Positions 5,258-6,278 of a DNA stretch of 6,278 nucleotides are shown piece after piece (within the stretch, counting starts at the first letter, position 1; each line of letters opens with the position of its first letter). The position numbers and the translations under genes were made by a program. Source of the DNA: Hyphomicrobiales bacterium (lineage in GTDB: Bacteria > Pseudomonadota > Alphaproteobacteria > Rhizobiales > Devosiaceae); assembly GCA_015487985.1 (NCBI GenBank), contig WFOP01000227.1:1-6278 (forward strand), in the 5' to 3' direction. A model generated the notes under the pieces. That model saw only the letters and a program-made list of their open reading frames with translations, was not told the DNA's origin and made no database searches.

Positions 5258-6278
5258 TCAAGATTTTTTCCCCGCCGCAATCCGTCCCGCCAGCGCCGCC
5301 AAAGAACCAAACTGGTGAATTTCCAGCTTCTTGCTGCCCTCGCCATCTCCAACCTGCCCGGTATGAGCGGATTTGAAACCCAGCTTTGCCGTTTCGCGCA
5401 GCCGAACCGAAGTATGCACAACAGGGCGCACCCCGCCCGAAAGACTTATTTCACCAAAATATACGGCATCCGCTGGCAAAGGCGCCCCGGTCAGTGAAGA
5501 AATGAGCGCCGCCGCCACCGCCAGATCCGCCGCCGGCTCGGAAATTTTCAGCCCGCCGGCAACATTGAGATAAATATCATTGGCCCCGATTTTCACACCG
5601 CAGCGGGTTTCCAGCACCGCCAGCACCATGGACAGGCGCGCCGAATCCCACCCCACAACCGCCCGGCGCGGCGTGCCAAGCGGGGAGGGAGCCACCAGCG
5701 CCTGAATTTCAATCAGCAAGGGCCGTGTGCCCTCCATTCCGGCAAAAACGGCGGACCCGGCCGCCCCTTCATCCCGCTGATCCAGAAACAGTGAACTGGG
5801 ATTTTTCACTTCCCTTAGCCCCAGCTGGGTCATTTCAAACACACCGATTTCATCGGTTGCCCCATAGCGGTTTTTCACCCCGCGTAAAATTCTGAACGTG
5901 TGGCTGGCGTCCCCCTCAAAATAAAGCACCGCATCCACCATATGCTCCACCACCCGCGGGCCGGCAATCTGCCCGTCCTTGGTGACATGTCCCACCAGCA
6001 CAACCGTCGCTCCGGTTTTTTTGGCAAACCGGGTCATGGCCTGCGCCGAGGTGCGTACCTGGGTTACGGTGCCCGGCGCACTGTCCACCCGTTCGGTCCA
6101 AAGGGTTTGAATGGAATCAATGATAACCAGATCAACCCCGCCCGCCTGTTCAAGGGTGGCCAGAATGGTCTCCACATTGGTTTCCGCCGCCAGTTGCACA
6201 TTGGCGTTTTCCACCCCCAGCCGTTTGGCCCGCAGGCGAACCTGGGCAACCGCCTCTTCCCCCGAGACATAAATCACC
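5258..6278 (-). CDS. radA: DNA repair protein RadA (Sms), N-terminus off the window
   Basis: RadA is a RecA-related branch-migration ATPase that processes recombination intermediates. The window holds its last 339-340 residues; about 115-125 residues, including the zinc finger and Walker A loop, lie beyond the right edge, so the GTG at 6277 is an internal Val of VIYVSGEE. Seen in the fragment are the YVSGEE segment, Walker B VDLVIIDSIQ (48-57), GHVTKDG (96-102) and the RadA signature KNRFG in the form KNRYG (135-139), followed by TDEIGVFEM. The C-terminal Lon-like domain runs from about 185 (LLIEIQALVAPSPLGTPRR, outline) through GGLKISEPAADLAVAAAL to GEISLSGGVRPV (275-286). The catalytic Ser context of Lon is replaced by PAAD, as expected for a non-proteolytic RadA. 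It lies upstream of, and codirectional with, the ABM-like and cvpA-purF genes. Confidence 0.97.
   Translation of the reverse strand, partial: VIYVSGEEAVAQVRLRAKRLGVENANVQLAAETNVETILATLEQAGGVDLVIIDSIQTLWTERVDSAPGTVTQVRTSAQAMTRFAKKTGATVVLVGHVTKDGQIAGPRVVEHMVDAVLYFEGDASHTFRILRGVKNRYGATDEIGVFEMTQLGLREVKNPSSLFLDQRDEGAAGSAVFAGMEGTRPLLIEIQALVAPSPLGTPRRAVVGWDSARLSMVLAVLETRCGVKIGANDIYLNVAGGLKISEPAADLAVAAALISSLTGAPLPADAVYFGEISLSGGVRPVVHTSVRLRETAKLGFKSAHTGQVGDGEGSKKLEIHQFGSLAALAGRIAAGKKS

Overview
The window looks like an ordinary chromosomal housekeeping stretch from an alphaproteobacterium. This rests on the run radA, cvpA, purF, SDR (a neighbourhood I associate with Hyphomicrobiales-like genomes) and on the PurF type: a propeptide-bearing enzyme ending in FTDHYFTGDYPT and lacking the Fe-S cysteines. 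I cannot name the genus. The first 19 bases are not genomic; they are the Tn5/Nextera mosaic-end adapter, so the left edge is a contig end with uncleaned adapter.

Layout: a 5'-truncated der (EngA GTPase) on the plus strand runs to 711. Every other gene lies on the minus strand, so in transcription order they read from right to left. These are radA (its N-terminal third is off the window), a small ABM-like protein, a WYL-type HTH regulator, cvpA, purF, a short-chain dehydrogenase and a RidA-family protein. The gaps in that order are 81, 0, 155, 33, 2 and 36 nt. cvpA-purF-SDR-ridA is very probably one transcription unit, and a plausible promoter lies just upstream of cvpA. The ABM-like/WYL pair sits between radA and cvpA. 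It is a self-contained module with its own RBS and a perfect 8-bp-arm palindrome in its leader, and may have been inserted into the older order.

How the genes relate: PurF starts de novo purine synthesis by making the labile 5-phosphoribosylamine. CvpA is the small membrane protein usually encoded before it. The SDR and the Rid protein are co-transcribed passengers of unknown substrate. RadA and Der serve recombination and ribosome assembly.

I see no mobile element, CRISPR array, tRNA or rRNA, and no clearly novel system. The points most worth a second look are the adapter, the palindrome with the ABM-like/WYL module, the Rid protein with Leu in place of the catalytic Arg and its position in a purF operon, and the cluster-less but propeptide-bearing PurF. 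No stretch over 300 bases lacks a gene.
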